Both the position numbers and the translations under genes were made by a program. From Shimia abyssi (lineage in GTDB: Bacteria; Pseudomonadota; Alphaproteobacteria; Rhodobacterales; Rhodobacteraceae): 64,000 nucleotides of DNA. A model generated the notes under the pieces. That model had not been told where the DNA came from. It ran no database searches and saw only the letters and a program-made list of their open reading frames with translations. Where the stretch lies: the NCBI RefSeq assembly GCF_003014475.1, contig NZ_PYGJ01000001.1:741725-805724 (forward strand), read 5' to 3'. Shown piece by piece: positions 8,334 through 16,679 of this stretch (position 1 is the stretch's first letter; each line of letters starts with the position of its first letter).

Positions 8334-9485
8334 CTACCCCTGCAACTTGGCCGCGGCGCGGGCATAACCACCCGCCGCGCCATCCACAAAATGCATATGT
8401 GCCTCATCAACCGCCGACGGTACAAAGCACGTCATCATCGCCTCATCCTGCGCATGCAGCCCATACCGGATGATCCCCTTATCCGCCGCATCACGCAACA
8501 CAGCCTCAATGCGCCCCTGCGTGGCAGTATCACAATCCAGCGTCATCTTCAGCCCATCATCAAACTTACGAAAATCCGCATGTGGCGCAATCGAGCTGCG
8601 ATACTGCGACGGCTTAAACCGACCCACCCGCGTATTCGACCGGAACAATCCCCAGATCATCAAATTCTGCGCCAAAAGCACCAGCTTTTGCAGCCAAACA
8701 GGCCGCGCCCCATGCTGAGCCTGCGCCTCCAGCGCCAATCCTACTGGCGGATAGCGAATCTCTGGACCATTTCGCGGCACCGGGTGCCCCTCTCTCTCGG
8801 TCTTCTCTGCTGCGCCAATCACGTCTCTGGCAACGATCGCAAAATCATTTTCTGACACACCGTTCGATGGCTTCAGCACAACAGACAGAATGGCGCCGTT
8901 GCGCGCCTGCATGTTCGACCAACGACACGACAGCCCCGACAGATCCGGCGCCTCCTCGCCATGCACATCCTCACGCAAACCCAACCTGCCCGTTTTCATC
9001 AGCGTCTCGGCCCATGCCAGTCCACCGCCCGAAAACATGGCGAAATCCACGCTTTCAGTGGGGGCATAACGCGCCACGCGCACATCACGGCCCGCCGCTC
9101 GAATGTCTCTCACCGGAACCATTGCCACACGAAGCTCAATTGCAAATTCGCTGCGGGCCCAGCGCCGCACCGCGTCCAATGCTTTTTCCGCAGCCCCTTT
9201 TTGCGCAGGCCAAACCGCGAACCCGGCACCATCTCCGCCAAAAACATAGGGCAAACGCGCCTGTTTCGCGGCGTTCAACTGGGCCGAGATCACTGCCGCT
9301 CCCACCATATTTACCGCTTTGTAGCGGCCCCGGGCGATCTCGTGGGTCGATCCCACGATATCGGCCACCCCCACGTACCAATCATCCGGCAGCGGAATAT
9401 AGCGCGCCGGATCGGCCATCACATCAAAGTCTGCCGACACGGGAAGGTTTTCGTAGAACGCTTGGGTCGACTGAGTAAGGTACAT
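8334..9485 (-). CDS. DUF3095 family protein (adenylate-cyclase-like)
   Basis: A 383-residue protein matching DUF3095. The N-terminal half holds VGVADIVGSTHEI, like the metal-binding strand of class III nucleotide cyclases, and VFGGDGAGFAVW, resembling their second acidic motif, so a cyclase-type fold is likely; activity is not established. The start at ATG 9485 has AAGAGG upstream; a TTG at 9503 would be longer. It is divergent from the MFS gene and ends 17 bases after the convergent decarboxylase. No role is clear from context. Confidence 0.8.
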   Translation of the reverse strand: MYLTQSTQAFYENLPVSADFDVMADPARYIPLPDDWYVGVADIVGSTHEIARGRYKAVNMVGAAVISAQLNAAKQARLPYVFGGDGAGFAVWPAQKGAAEKALDAVRRWARSEFAIELRVAMVPVRDIRAAGRDVRVARYAPTESVDFAMFSGGGLAWAETLMKTGRLGLREDVHGEEAPDLSGLSCRWSNMQARNGAILSVVLKPSNGVSENDFAIVARDVIGAAEKTEREGHPVPRNGPEIRYPPVGLALEAQAQHGARPVWLQKLVLLAQNLMIWGLFRSNTRVGRFKPSQYRSSIAPHADFRKFDDGLKMTLDCDTATQGRIEAVLRDAADKGIIRYGLHAQDEAMMTCFVPSAVDEAHMHFVDGAAGGYARAAAKLQG

Positions 9486-9677
9486 TGCACGTGCCTCTTG
9501 CAAGCTTATGGTGTTGTTACGGATTTAGAGCATTCCCGGATCACTACAACGCACATCAACGTGACGCTGGCGCGAGGCACCTACTGCGACCAAAGTGCCG
9601 CGCCTTCGTCGGGTCAACCGCTTGCCAATCCCGTCCCTTTCGGATCAAGTCTCCCGCAACCACCCCGAGGAGCCTCC

Positions 9678-10850
9678 ATGCGTGTCGATCTGATCCTGCT
9701 CTGTCTGGCCTATGTCCTCAGCCAGTTTTTCCGCGCCTTCCTCGCGGTACTGACCAAAGTGCTCAACACCGATATCGGCACCACACCCGAAGACCTCGCT
9801 TTTGCCTCCGGTCTCTGGTTCCTGGTCTTTGCAGCTATGCAAATCCCCGTTGGTGCGGCGCTTGACCGCTTTGGGCCGCGTCGAACCTCTGCGCTGTTGC
9901 TCTTGATCGGCGGGTCAGGCGGTGCCGCGCTCTTTGCCGTCGCCACAACGCCCGTGCATGTCTGGGCGGCGATGACTCTGATCGGAGTCGGCTGTTCCCC
10001 GGTTTTGATGGCCAGCTACTACATTTTTGCGCGCAGCTATCCTGCCGCACAATTTGCAACGCTGGCCGCTCTCATGCTGGGGATCGGCTCGGTCGGCAAT
10101 CTCGTGGCCGCCTTCCCAATGGCTTGGGCAGCAGAAACCATTGGCTGGCGTGCCTCACTCTGGGCACTCTCGGCAATCAGCGGCCTGATCGCCTTTGGCC
10201 TCTGGGCCAAGGTGCAGGATCCGGAACGCGTGGCCCACACTGAAAAAGGGTCCGCACTGGACCTTCTCAAAATCCGCGCGCTGTGGTTCCTGATCCCGCT
10301 GATGTTTGTCTGCTATATGCCAGCGGCAGGCATCCGTGGCCTATGGATCGGCCCCTACCTGTCAGACGTCTTTGCGTTTGACACCTCTGGTATTGGAACC
10401 GCCAGCCTTGTCATGGGTGTTGCCATGATATTTGGCACTTTTGCCTATGGCCCTGCGGATCGCATACTTGGCACACGTAAATGGGTCATCCTTCTGGGCA
10501 ATCTCATTGGCGCGCTGGCACTTCTCGCCCTTGCGCTGCGCGTCGACACTAATGGCTGGCAATCCATCGCGCTGATGTCGGCCGTCGGTTTCTTTGGCGC
10601 CAGTTTTCCAGTGGTGATCGCCCACTCACGCAGCTTCTTTCCGCCCCACCTCACCGGGCGGGGCGTGACCCTGATGAACCTCTTCGGGATTGGCGGTGTG
10701 GGCGTCATGCAATTCGGCTCTGGCCGCCTGCACGGCGCCATCGCACCTTCTGACCCGGTCCTGGCTTACCAAACATTGTTCGCCGTGTTTGGCGCGCTGC
10801 TTGTGGCTGGGCTGGCAATCTATCTGTTTTCCGAAGATAGGACCGATTAA
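9678..10850 (+). CDS. MFS transporter
   Basis: A 390-residue membrane protein with about 11-12 hydrophobic segments along its whole length. The loop 2-3 signature GAALDRFGPRRTS near residue 55 marks the major facilitator superfamily. A much longer open frame runs from 8961 opposite the DUF3095 gene, but the ATG at 9678 has GAGGAG upstream and starts directly with the first membrane segment MRVDLILLCLAY. Substrate is unknown. It stands alone between DUF3095 (divergent) and asd. Confidence 0.88.
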   Translation: MRVDLILLCLAYVLSQFFRAFLAVLTKVLNTDIGTTPEDLAFASGLWFLVFAAMQIPVGAALDRFGPRRTSALLLLIGGSGGAALFAVATTPVHVWAAMTLIGVGCSPVLMASYYIFARSYPAAQFATLAALMLGIGSVGNLVAAFPMAWAAETIGWRASLWALSAISGLIAFGLWAKVQDPERVAHTEKGSALDLLKIRALWFLIPLMFVCYMPAAGIRGLWIGPYLSDVFAFDTSGIGTASLVMGVAMIFGTFAYGPADRILGTRKWVILLGNLIGALALLALALRVDTNGWQSIALMSAVGFFGASFPVVIAHSRSFFPPHLTGRGVTLMNLFGIGGVGVMQFGSGRLHGAIAPSDPVLAYQTLFAVFGALLVAGLAIYLFSEDRTD

Positions 10851-11002
10851 GCTCTGGACGCGCACCCATCGGGTTCCAAAATACACCGCTTCACAGAATT
10901 GCGACACTCCCCCCCTTTTGTCCCGCCCGAATCGGGGCTAATAGGGCGCGTCCTATAGTGTCCCGGTCTTTTTCCGGGGCGCTCCAACCAAGGAGACCTG
11001 AA

Positions 11003-12025
11003 ATGGGGTATCGCGTCGTCATCGCAGGCGCCACGGGCAATGTGGGCCGCGAAATGTTGAACATCCTGGCCGAGCGCCAGTTCCCAGTGGATGAGCTTGC
11101 CGCGCTGGCCAGCCGTCGTTCGCTCGGAACCGAGGTGACATTCGGCGAGACCACCCTGACCACCAAGGATATCGACCAGTTCGATTTCTCCGGTTGGGAT
11201 ATCGCGCTTTTTGCCATCGGCTCTGAAGCCACCAAGAAATACGCACCCATCGCGGCGGCGGCGGGCTGTGTCGTGATCGACAACTCCTCTCTCTATCGCT
11301 ACGATCCGGACGTGCCGCTGATCGTGCCCGAATGCAATGCAGAGGCGATCCACGGTTACTCTAAGAAAAATATTATCGCCAACCCCAACTGCTCGACCGC
11401 GCAGATGGTTGTGGCGCTGAAACCCCTGCATGACCGGGCCAAGATCAAACGTGTTGTTGTCTCGACTTACCAGTCGGTTTCCGGCGCGGGTAAAGACGGC
11501 ATGGACGAATTGTGGGATCAGACCAAATCGATCTATAATCCCACATCCGACGTGCCGCCCAACAAGTTCCAAAAGGAAATCGCCTTCAACGTCATTCCTC
11601 AGATCGACGTCTTCATGGAAGACGGCACGACCAAGGAAGAGTGGAAGATGGTGGTCGAAACCAAGAAAATCGTCGACCCATCGATCAAGGTTACAGCCAC
11701 CTGCGTGCGGGTCCCCGTTTTTGTTGGCCACTCAGAGGCGATCAATATCGAGTTCGAAGAGTTCCTCGACGAAGACGAAGCGCGCGACATCCTGCGCGAA
11801 GCGCCGGGCATCATGGTAATCGACAAGCGTGAGGCCGGTGGCTACGTCACGCCCAAGGAATGTGTCGGCGATTTTGCCACTTTCATCTCGCGCATCCGTC
11901 AGGACAGTACTATCGAGAATGGCCTCAACCTGTGGTGCGTATCGGACAACCTGCGCAAAGGTGCCGCTCTGAACGCCGTGCAGATCGCCGAAACTCTAGG
12001 TCGCGAAGTGCTGAAAAAAGGCTGA
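11003..12025 (+). CDS. asd: Aspartate-semialdehyde dehydrogenase
   Basis: Converts aspartyl phosphate to aspartate semialdehyde with NADPH, for lysine, threonine, methionine and diaminopimelate. The 340-residue protein has the N-terminal Rossmann motif GATGNVGREML, the catalytic Cys in NPNCSTAQ near residue 132 and the family block STYQSVSGAGK. Start at ATG 11003 with AAGGAG seven bases upstream; the frame open from 10958 is not needed. Followed by a strong intrinsic terminator, so it is probably a single-gene unit. Confidence 0.97.
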   Translation: MGYRVVIAGATGNVGREMLNILAERQFPVDELAALASRRSLGTEVTFGETTLTTKDIDQFDFSGWDIALFAIGSEATKKYAPIAAAAGCVVIDNSSLYRYDPDVPLIVPECNAEAIHGYSKKNIIANPNCSTAQMVVALKPLHDRAKIKRVVVSTYQSVSGAGKDGMDELWDQTKSIYNPTSDVPPNKFQKEIAFNVIPQIDVFMEDGTTKEEWKMVVETKKIVDPSIKVTATCVRVPVFVGHSEAINIEFEEFLDEDEARDILREAPGIMVIDKREAGGYVTPKECVGDFATFISRIRQDSTIENGLNLWCVSDNLRKGAALNAVQIAETLGREVLKKG

Positions 12026-12047
12026 TCTGGACATCACTGACTTCTAG

Positions 12048-12075
12048 AAAGGGCGCCAATTGCGGCGCCCTTTTT
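12048..12075 (+). terminator. Rho-independent terminator of asd
   Basis: The arms GGGCGCC (12051-12057) and GGCGCCC (12064-12070) with loop AATTGC are followed by a T run; A residues before the stem extend pairing with it. It lies 22 bases after the asd stop. Confidence 0.9.
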
Positions 12076-12532
12076 CATTCCAATACCCCACATCCCTCAT
12101 CGCGCCCCAACAGGCGCTGCACCAGATACTGGTGCCGATGCCCCGGAAACGGTGTGCCAAACCGCTTCATCAAACTCCCATAAGAACAACCCAGCTCCGA
12201 TGCCTTGCACATCCGGCGCTCGTCACTCAAAGCAAAAAGCGCCAGCCCACCGCCCGCCTCGCGCAAAGCGTACCCTTTGCCTGCCAGTCGCTCTCCGAGG
12301 TCTTCCCAGCCCGTTGCTGCCGCCAGATCTCCCGCGAGGAGCCTCCGCAAGGAGGCGAGGAGCTGCTCATCCGCCCGATTGGCCGTCTTCGCCGGTCGCC
12401 CCAGCCGCGCCAACTCCGCATCCAGCGCACGGCGCACCACCTGCCCCACCGTTATGTCTTCGCGCCGCGCCGCATCCCGTGCGGCCTCAGCATCGGGTCA
12501 GGCAATTTCAGATGAACATCATGCATCTCCAT
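12075..12532 (-). pseudogene. Small ribbon-helix-helix-like gene with a probable one-base frameshift
   Basis: Two pieces in different frames appear to belong to one gene. The first begins at ATG 12532 and reads MEMHDVHLKLPDP before running off into a wrong frame. The second, 124 residues from a GTG at 12449 (open further upstream), continues with AARREDITVGQVVRRAL, typical of ribbon-helix-helix proteins, and ends in KASELGCSYGSLMKRFG and PFPGHRH. Adding one C in the CCC run near 12496-12498 would join LPDPDAEAARDAARRED in frame, giving about 150 residues. Either the gene is broken, or a shorter version is made from GTG. Function is unknown; the start resembles DNA-binding or mobilisation-type proteins. 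Confidence 0.55.
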
Positions 12533-12954
12533 GCGTCAAATTTCCCGGAACACGGTTAACACCGCCTTAATTCCCGCCGAATCACTCCCTCGAATTGTCC
12601 GCCTGCCGCCACATTCGAGACATGAACAGCCCCTATCACCGTTCCCACGCCTTTTGCGACTTATCCACAGGATGCGCCGCATCAGGCAGGGTCCAGCCAT
12701 TTCCGCTGGGCAGTGGGGCAGTTCCTGTCCGAACGCCGCCGACGATCCGTCTGCGCCATTCGGGTGGTCCTGCGACAATTGAAATAAAGGCCACAGGCTT
12801 GCAGTCCCCGACTGCCGGGCCCGAAACACTGTGTTTCCCAAAAAGGCCTGACTTACCGCCTTTCCGCCACATTTCGCGCCACTTCCGCCGCATTCAAAGC
12901 GCAGATTGAATTCATCGGAAAGACTAGGGCAATAACGAAAATCTGGAGGCTCAC
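12533..12954. other. Intergenic stretch with no convincing gene
   Basis: About 420 GC-rich bases. A 141-codon frame on the minus strand (12536-12961) lacks a ribosome site, overlaps the start of the small ORF at 12955 and has an unlikely composition, so it is not called. A single TTATCCACA at 12661-12669 equals the DnaA box consensus but stands alone. The end of the stretch must contain the promoter of the small ORF. Confidence 0.6.
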
Positions 12955-13092
12955 ATGCCAAAGCGTATCTACAAGGACAACACCATGGAAAATGCTAACA
13001 TCGAGTTCAAATCGCTTGCAGAAAAAGCACGGGAACGCCGCCTTCGTGCACTGATGGCCAGCAACCGGAATGACTCAAATATCTTCCTCTGA
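12955..13092 (+). CDS. Hypothetical 45-residue protein
   Basis: The frame opens with ATG at 12955, 5 bases after a GGAGG ribosome site (12945-12949), and ends with TGA at 13090-13092. The product starts MPKRIYKDNT, continues with the helical, charged stretch SLAEKARERRLRALMA and ends SNIFL. It has no signal peptide or membrane helix. A GC-rich hairpin terminator follows 35 bases later. The perfect ribosome site, charge pattern and own terminator argue for a real small gene; the family is not recognised. Confidence 0.65.
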   Translation: MPKRIYKDNTMENANIEFKSLAEKARERRLRALMASNRNDSNIFL

Positions 13093-13127
13093 AGACACGC
13101 CTCCAAACGAACGACATCATCAGGATA

Positions 13128-13156
13128 CAGCCCGCCCCATGGCGGGCTGCCTCTGT
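13128..13156 (+). terminator. Hairpin terminator after the small ORF
   Basis: CAGCCCGCC (13128-13136) and GGCGGGCTG (13141-13149) form a perfect 9-bp stem with loop CCAT, followed by a pyrimidine-rich tail. It lies between the small ORF and the convergent carbonic anhydrase gene. Confidence 0.7.
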
Positions 13157-13167
13157 TTCAGGGGGGC

Positions 13168-13818
13168 TCAGACTTGAACAAAACTGTCCTTGGTCTTGTC
13201 ATATGCCTCCAGCCCGCCTTCCGCGATATTGTGCCAAAGCCCATGCAGGCTGAGATCGCCGCTCTCCACGCGTTCGCGCACAAAAGGAAAGCTCATCAGG
13301 TTTTCCAGAGACACCAAAACTGATTTCTTTTCCAAAGCGCGCGCCTGTTCTTCGCCTTCGGGCACATCCGCCACAGCTTCAAATCCGGGACGCAGCACAT
13401 CCATCCACCGGCCAACAAAGCTATCCTTGCTCTCCAGCGCAGGCGCATTGCCCTTGCACATGTCGATGCACCCTTGCACCCCGCCACATTGCGAATGCCC
13501 AAGTACCACCAAATGCGCCACCTTCAATGCCGTCACCGCGTATTCAACTGCCGCTGACGTACCGTGCTGATTCCCGTCCGGTTTGTAGGGTGGCACCAAA
13601 TTCGCGATATTGCGGTGAATGAAAAATTCGCCCTGATCCGCGCCAAAGATCGACGTCACATGCACCCGGCTGTCGCAACAAGAGATAATCATCGCCCGGG
13701 GATGCTGCCCTTCGGACCCCAAATGCCGATACCAACTTTCGTTCTGGGCATAAGACGTGGCCTTCCACCCCTGATAGCGTTGCACCAGATAAGACGGCAG
13801 AGGTTTCGCGTGTTCCAT
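13168..13818 (-). CDS. Beta-class carbonic anhydrase
   Basis: Interconverts CO2 and bicarbonate with a Zn site. The 216-residue protein shows the beta-class motifs CCDSRV (Cys ligand plus the Asp-Arg pair) near residue 48 and HSQCGGV (His and Cys ligands) near residue 108. A 444-codon open frame extends far upstream opposite other genes, but the ATG at 13818 has AAGGGG upstream and starts MEHAKPLPSYL. It is divergent from the HPt-like gene. It would supply bicarbonate, for instance for the pyruvate carboxylase seen at 33.7 kb; that link is only inference. Confidence 0.94.
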   Translation of the reverse strand: MEHAKPLPSYLVQRYQGWKATSYAQNESWYRHLGSEGQHPRAMIISCCDSRVHVTSIFGADQGEFFIHRNIANLVPPYKPDGNQHGTSAAVEYAVTALKVAHLVVLGHSQCGGVQGCIDMCKGNAPALESKDSFVGRWMDVLRPGFEAVADVPEGEEQARALEKKSVLVSLENLMSFPFVRERVESGDLSLHGLWHNIAEGGLEAYDKTKDSFVQV

Positions 13819-13967
13819 ATCTTGTCCCCTTATTCTTTCGGCTTGGGATAGCGATAGTTTAACAAAAATTCGAGCGTAAACGATCCGGCGCGTCAACTTT
13901 TTGGAAGGAAGTTGCACGCAGTCTGGCACACGGGTGTGGGAACAGTTGGGAACTATGGGGTGAGACA

Positions 13968-14342
13968 TTGACACAAGTCGCCGTACTGCAACCGGTCGAG
14001 GATGTATCCGTCGATCAGGACGAACTTGCGCGAATCTATATTCAGATGGAAAGCGCCGATGAAATCGTAGCCAAACATATTCAAGATCTGGCGCGCTGTT
14101 TACCCAGCGCGATGGATCTCTTTGCCGATGGCAATCTGGACGATCTGCAGACATGCAACAGCATAATCTCCAAAATTTCCGCGTCGATTGGCATGACCAC
14201 TCTGTCTCGGGTTGCGCAGGACGTTTCGACATGTTGTGTCTCAGGTGATGTGGCCGCACTCGCCGCAACATTGTCGCGTCTGGTCCGCATTGGAGAATGC
14301 TCTCTGCACGAAATCTGGGAGCTTCAGCAATTGCCGATCTGA
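13968..14342 (+). CDS. HPt-like helical protein without the phospho-acceptor histidine
   Basis: A 124-residue, all-helical protein. The start is a TTG at 13968 after GGTGAG; the nearby ATG at 13955 is out of frame and stops at once. The middle block SIISKISASIG aligns by eye with the HPt motif (HxLKGxxxxxG), but the histidine position is Ser and the Lys-Gly pair is absent. It may be a degenerate histidine-phosphotransfer domain used for binding only. It lies 70 bases before an M17 aminopeptidase gene in the same direction. Function unknown. Confidence 0.62.
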   Translation: MTQVAVLQPVEDVSVDQDELARIYIQMESADEIVAKHIQDLARCLPSAMDLFADGNLDDLQTCNSIISKISASIGMTTLSRVAQDVSTCCVSGDVAALAATLSRLVRIGECSLHEIWELQQLPI

Positions 14343-14412
14343 TCGGGCTTGCAGGTGACGGCTCAGCGGCTACGCTACAGCCAAAGCACTTATCCCTATC
14401 AAAGAGGCTACA

Positions 14413-15801
14413 ATGTCCCTCACTTTTGCTTCGGCTGCGGCCAACGCCTTGCCCCTCCATGTCCTGGATATGGAGGGGTTTGACGAGTGGTTGAGGGCCC
14501 AACCGCCCACCGCGCGCACTTGGATTACCGCTTCGGGCTTTCAGCCAACAACGGGCAAATCGTTGCTGGTGCCAGATTCCACAGGCGCGCCAATCATGGC
14601 TTTGGGGGGATACGGCAGCGCGGCATCCCGTGCCCGCGCGCGCTTCCCACTCGCCGCAATTGCGGCCAACTTGCCAAAGGGCACCTACACCCTAGCAAAT
14701 GAGTTGCCTGATGGTGACTTGGACACTGAACTACTAGGCTGGCTTTTGTCGGCCTATACTTTTGACCGCTACACAAAGCGCACAGTTGGCTCCGCGCGCC
14801 TGATTTGCCCGAAAGGCGTTGACGCGATCCGTATCGAATCTCTTGCCGCAGGTGAGGCTCTTACCCGTGACCTGATCAACACACCGGCCTCCGACATGGG
14901 CCCCGCCGCCCTCGAAGAAAGCGCCCGCTTGCTGGCACAGACCTTTGATGCAGCTATCAAGGTCGCCACCGGTGAGGATTTGCTGGCACAGAATTTCCCC
15001 ATGATCCACGCCGTGGGTCGTGCCGCCGCCCAACACCGCGCACCACGTCTGATCGATATACGCTGGGGCAACACCGGCCCCGCCCTGACTCTTGTTGGCA
15101 AAGGTGTGTGCTTTGATACGGGCGGGCTGAACCTCAAGCCCGGCAATTCCATGGCACTCATGAAAAAGGACATGGGCGGTGCCGCCACGGTGCTCGGCCT
15201 CGCCCATATGATCATGTCCTTGAACCTACCCCTGCGTCTGCGCGTCTTGATCCCGGCTGTTGAAAACGCAGTGTCCGCCGACTCGTTCCGGCCCGGCGAT
15301 ATCCTCACGTCGCGCAAGGGTCTCACGGTCGAAATCAACAATACCGACGCCGAAGGCCGCCTTGTCCTTGCAGACGCCCTTGCGCTTGCCTCTGAAGACA
15401 CCCCTGACCTGTTGATTTCCATGGCCACCCTGACCGGTGCCGCCCGCGTCGCCGTCGGCCCTGACCTTGCACCATATTTCACCGACGACGCAGCGTTTGC
15501 CGCCGCACTTGAATCCTCTGCGACGGAAACCTCGGATCCGGTCTGGCGCCTGCCTTTCTGGGAACCTTATGAAAAAATGATCGAACCCGGCATTGCTGAT
15601 CTCGACAACGCCCCCTCCGGCGGCATGGCGGGGTCTATCACTGCCGCACTTTTCTTGCGTCGCTTTGCATCCGATCAACGGTATGCCCATTTCGACATAT
15701 ACGGCTGGAATCCTTCGCCGGCGCCCGCACGACCCAAGGGTGGCGTCGCTATGGGCGCGCGTGCCATCCTGAATGCGCTTCCCAAGCTGCTTGATCTCTG
15801 A
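14413..15801 (+). CDS. Leucyl aminopeptidase family protein (peptidase M17)
   Basis: A 462-residue two-domain cytosolic metallo-exopeptidase. The catalytic domain holds the first metal block KGVCFDTGGLNLKP near residue 231 and the signature NTDAEGRL near residue 311, with the conserved Lys in MKKDMGG. The N-terminal domain is shorter and less conserved than in PepA, as in the PepB-like branch often found in Rhodobacterales. The stop overlaps the ATG of the NlpC/P60 gene by one base, so the two are translated together. Confidence 0.92.
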   Translation: MSLTFASAAANALPLHVLDMEGFDEWLRAQPPTARTWITASGFQPTTGKSLLVPDSTGAPIMALGGYGSAASRARARFPLAAIAANLPKGTYTLANELPDGDLDTELLGWLLSAYTFDRYTKRTVGSARLICPKGVDAIRIESLAAGEALTRDLINTPASDMGPAALEESARLLAQTFDAAIKVATGEDLLAQNFPMIHAVGRAAAQHRAPRLIDIRWGNTGPALTLVGKGVCFDTGGLNLKPGNSMALMKKDMGGAATVLGLAHMIMSLNLPLRLRVLIPAVENAVSADSFRPGDILTSRKGLTVEINNTDAEGRLVLADALALASEDTPDLLISMATLTGAARVAVGPDLAPYFTDDAAFAAALESSATETSDPVWRLPFWEPYEKMIEPGIADLDNAPSGGMAGSITAALFLRRFASDQRYAHFDIYGWNPSPAPARPKGGVAMGARAILNALPKLLDL

Positions 15802-16679
15802 TGGATCGGCGCGCCACACCGGTTAACACCCGCGTCGCCCATGTATCACTAAAGGGACGGGTCAGTGCCCCACGTTACGCATCGCCCACCTTGCACCATG
15901 TCACCACTCCGGTCACGGCCCTCTATGCCGCGCCAAACGCTGGCGCAGCGCGTGACCGCGAACTGGCTTTCGGAGAAGGTTTCGACGTGCTCGATACCCA
16001 CAACAGGTGGGCTTTTGGCTGCGCCACGCGCGACGGCTATGTCGGCTATATCGCGGCCAACGCCCTTTCCGCCACAGCCCTTCTCCCCACACACCGCGTC
16101 ATCGCGCCCACATACGCCAGCTCTGAGCCCCGCCTTAAATCACGCGGCGAATCCACCCCCCTGCCCATCGGTGCCCGCGTGCCCGTCTGCGCCATCCATC
16201 ACGATCATTGCGATTGGGCTGAGATCGACTGGCCCGCGACCGATTCGGACACTTCAGGCTCCACGCTTTACGTGCCCGCGCTCCATCTCGCACCCCTCTC
16301 TTTCGCTGCCACCAACCCCGTGACCGAAGCTGAACGCTACCTCAACACCCCTTACCTCTGGGCTGGAAACTCCGGTTTTGGTATCGACTGCTCAGGCCTG
16401 ATCCAAGCCGCCCTGCTCGCCTGCAACATCCCCTGCCCCGGTGACAGCGACCAACAACAAACCTCCTTCCCTGATGCCACTGGCCATTATGAACCCGGCG
16501 ATCTTTTGTTCTGGAAAGGCCACGTCGCGATGGCAGTAGATGCTCAAACAATGATCCACGCCAATGCTCACCACATGGCGGTCGCCATTGAGAATATCGA
16601 CAAGGCCCTCACACGCATCGCCGCCACCGACGGCCATCTCACCGGTCACAAACGCCCAATTTACGAGGTTCAATCATGA
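15801..16679 (+). CDS. NlpC/P60 family cell-wall peptidase
   Basis: A 292-residue protein with N-terminal SH3-like repeats (about 25-160) and a C-terminal NlpC/P60 domain. The catalytic Cys lies in GIDCSGLIQ near residue 197, the His in GHVAMAVD near residue 236 and the third polar residue in HANAHH. The family cleaves stem peptides of peptidoglycan, often gamma-D-Glu-DAP bonds. No signal peptide is visible, which is usual for this group acting on recycled muropeptides. It overlaps pepA by one base and the agmatinase-like gene by four (ATGA), so the three form one operon. Confidence 0.9.
   Translation: MDRRATPVNTRVAHVSLKGRVSAPRYASPTLHHVTTPVTALYAAPNAGAARDRELAFGEGFDVLDTHNRWAFGCATRDGYVGYIAANALSATALLPTHRVIAPTYASSEPRLKSRGESTPLPIGARVPVCAIHHDHCDWAEIDWPATDSDTSGSTLYVPALHLAPLSFAATNPVTEAERYLNTPYLWAGNSGFGIDCSGLIQAALLACNIPCPGDSDQQQTSFPDATGHYEPGDLLFWKGHVAMAVDAQTMIHANAHHMAVAIENIDKALTRIAATDGHLTGHKRPIYEVQS

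Noticed and set aside
8961..9677. Plus-strand frame fused to the MFS transporter
   Set aside because: It is antisense to DUF3095; GAGGAG and ATG at 9678 define the transporter start.
12661..12670. TTATCCACAG, a perfect DnaA box, as a sign of an origin
   Set aside because: Only one box, no AT-rich unwinding region, no dnaA, parA or gid genes nearby.
12536..12961. 141-codon minus-strand ORF
   Set aside because: No ribosome site, unlikely residue composition, and it overlaps the better supported 45-residue gene.
13819..14502. Long upstream extension of the carbonic anhydrase frame
   Set aside because: It runs antisense to the HPt-like and peptidase genes, while ATG 13818 has a good ribosome site and the family start.
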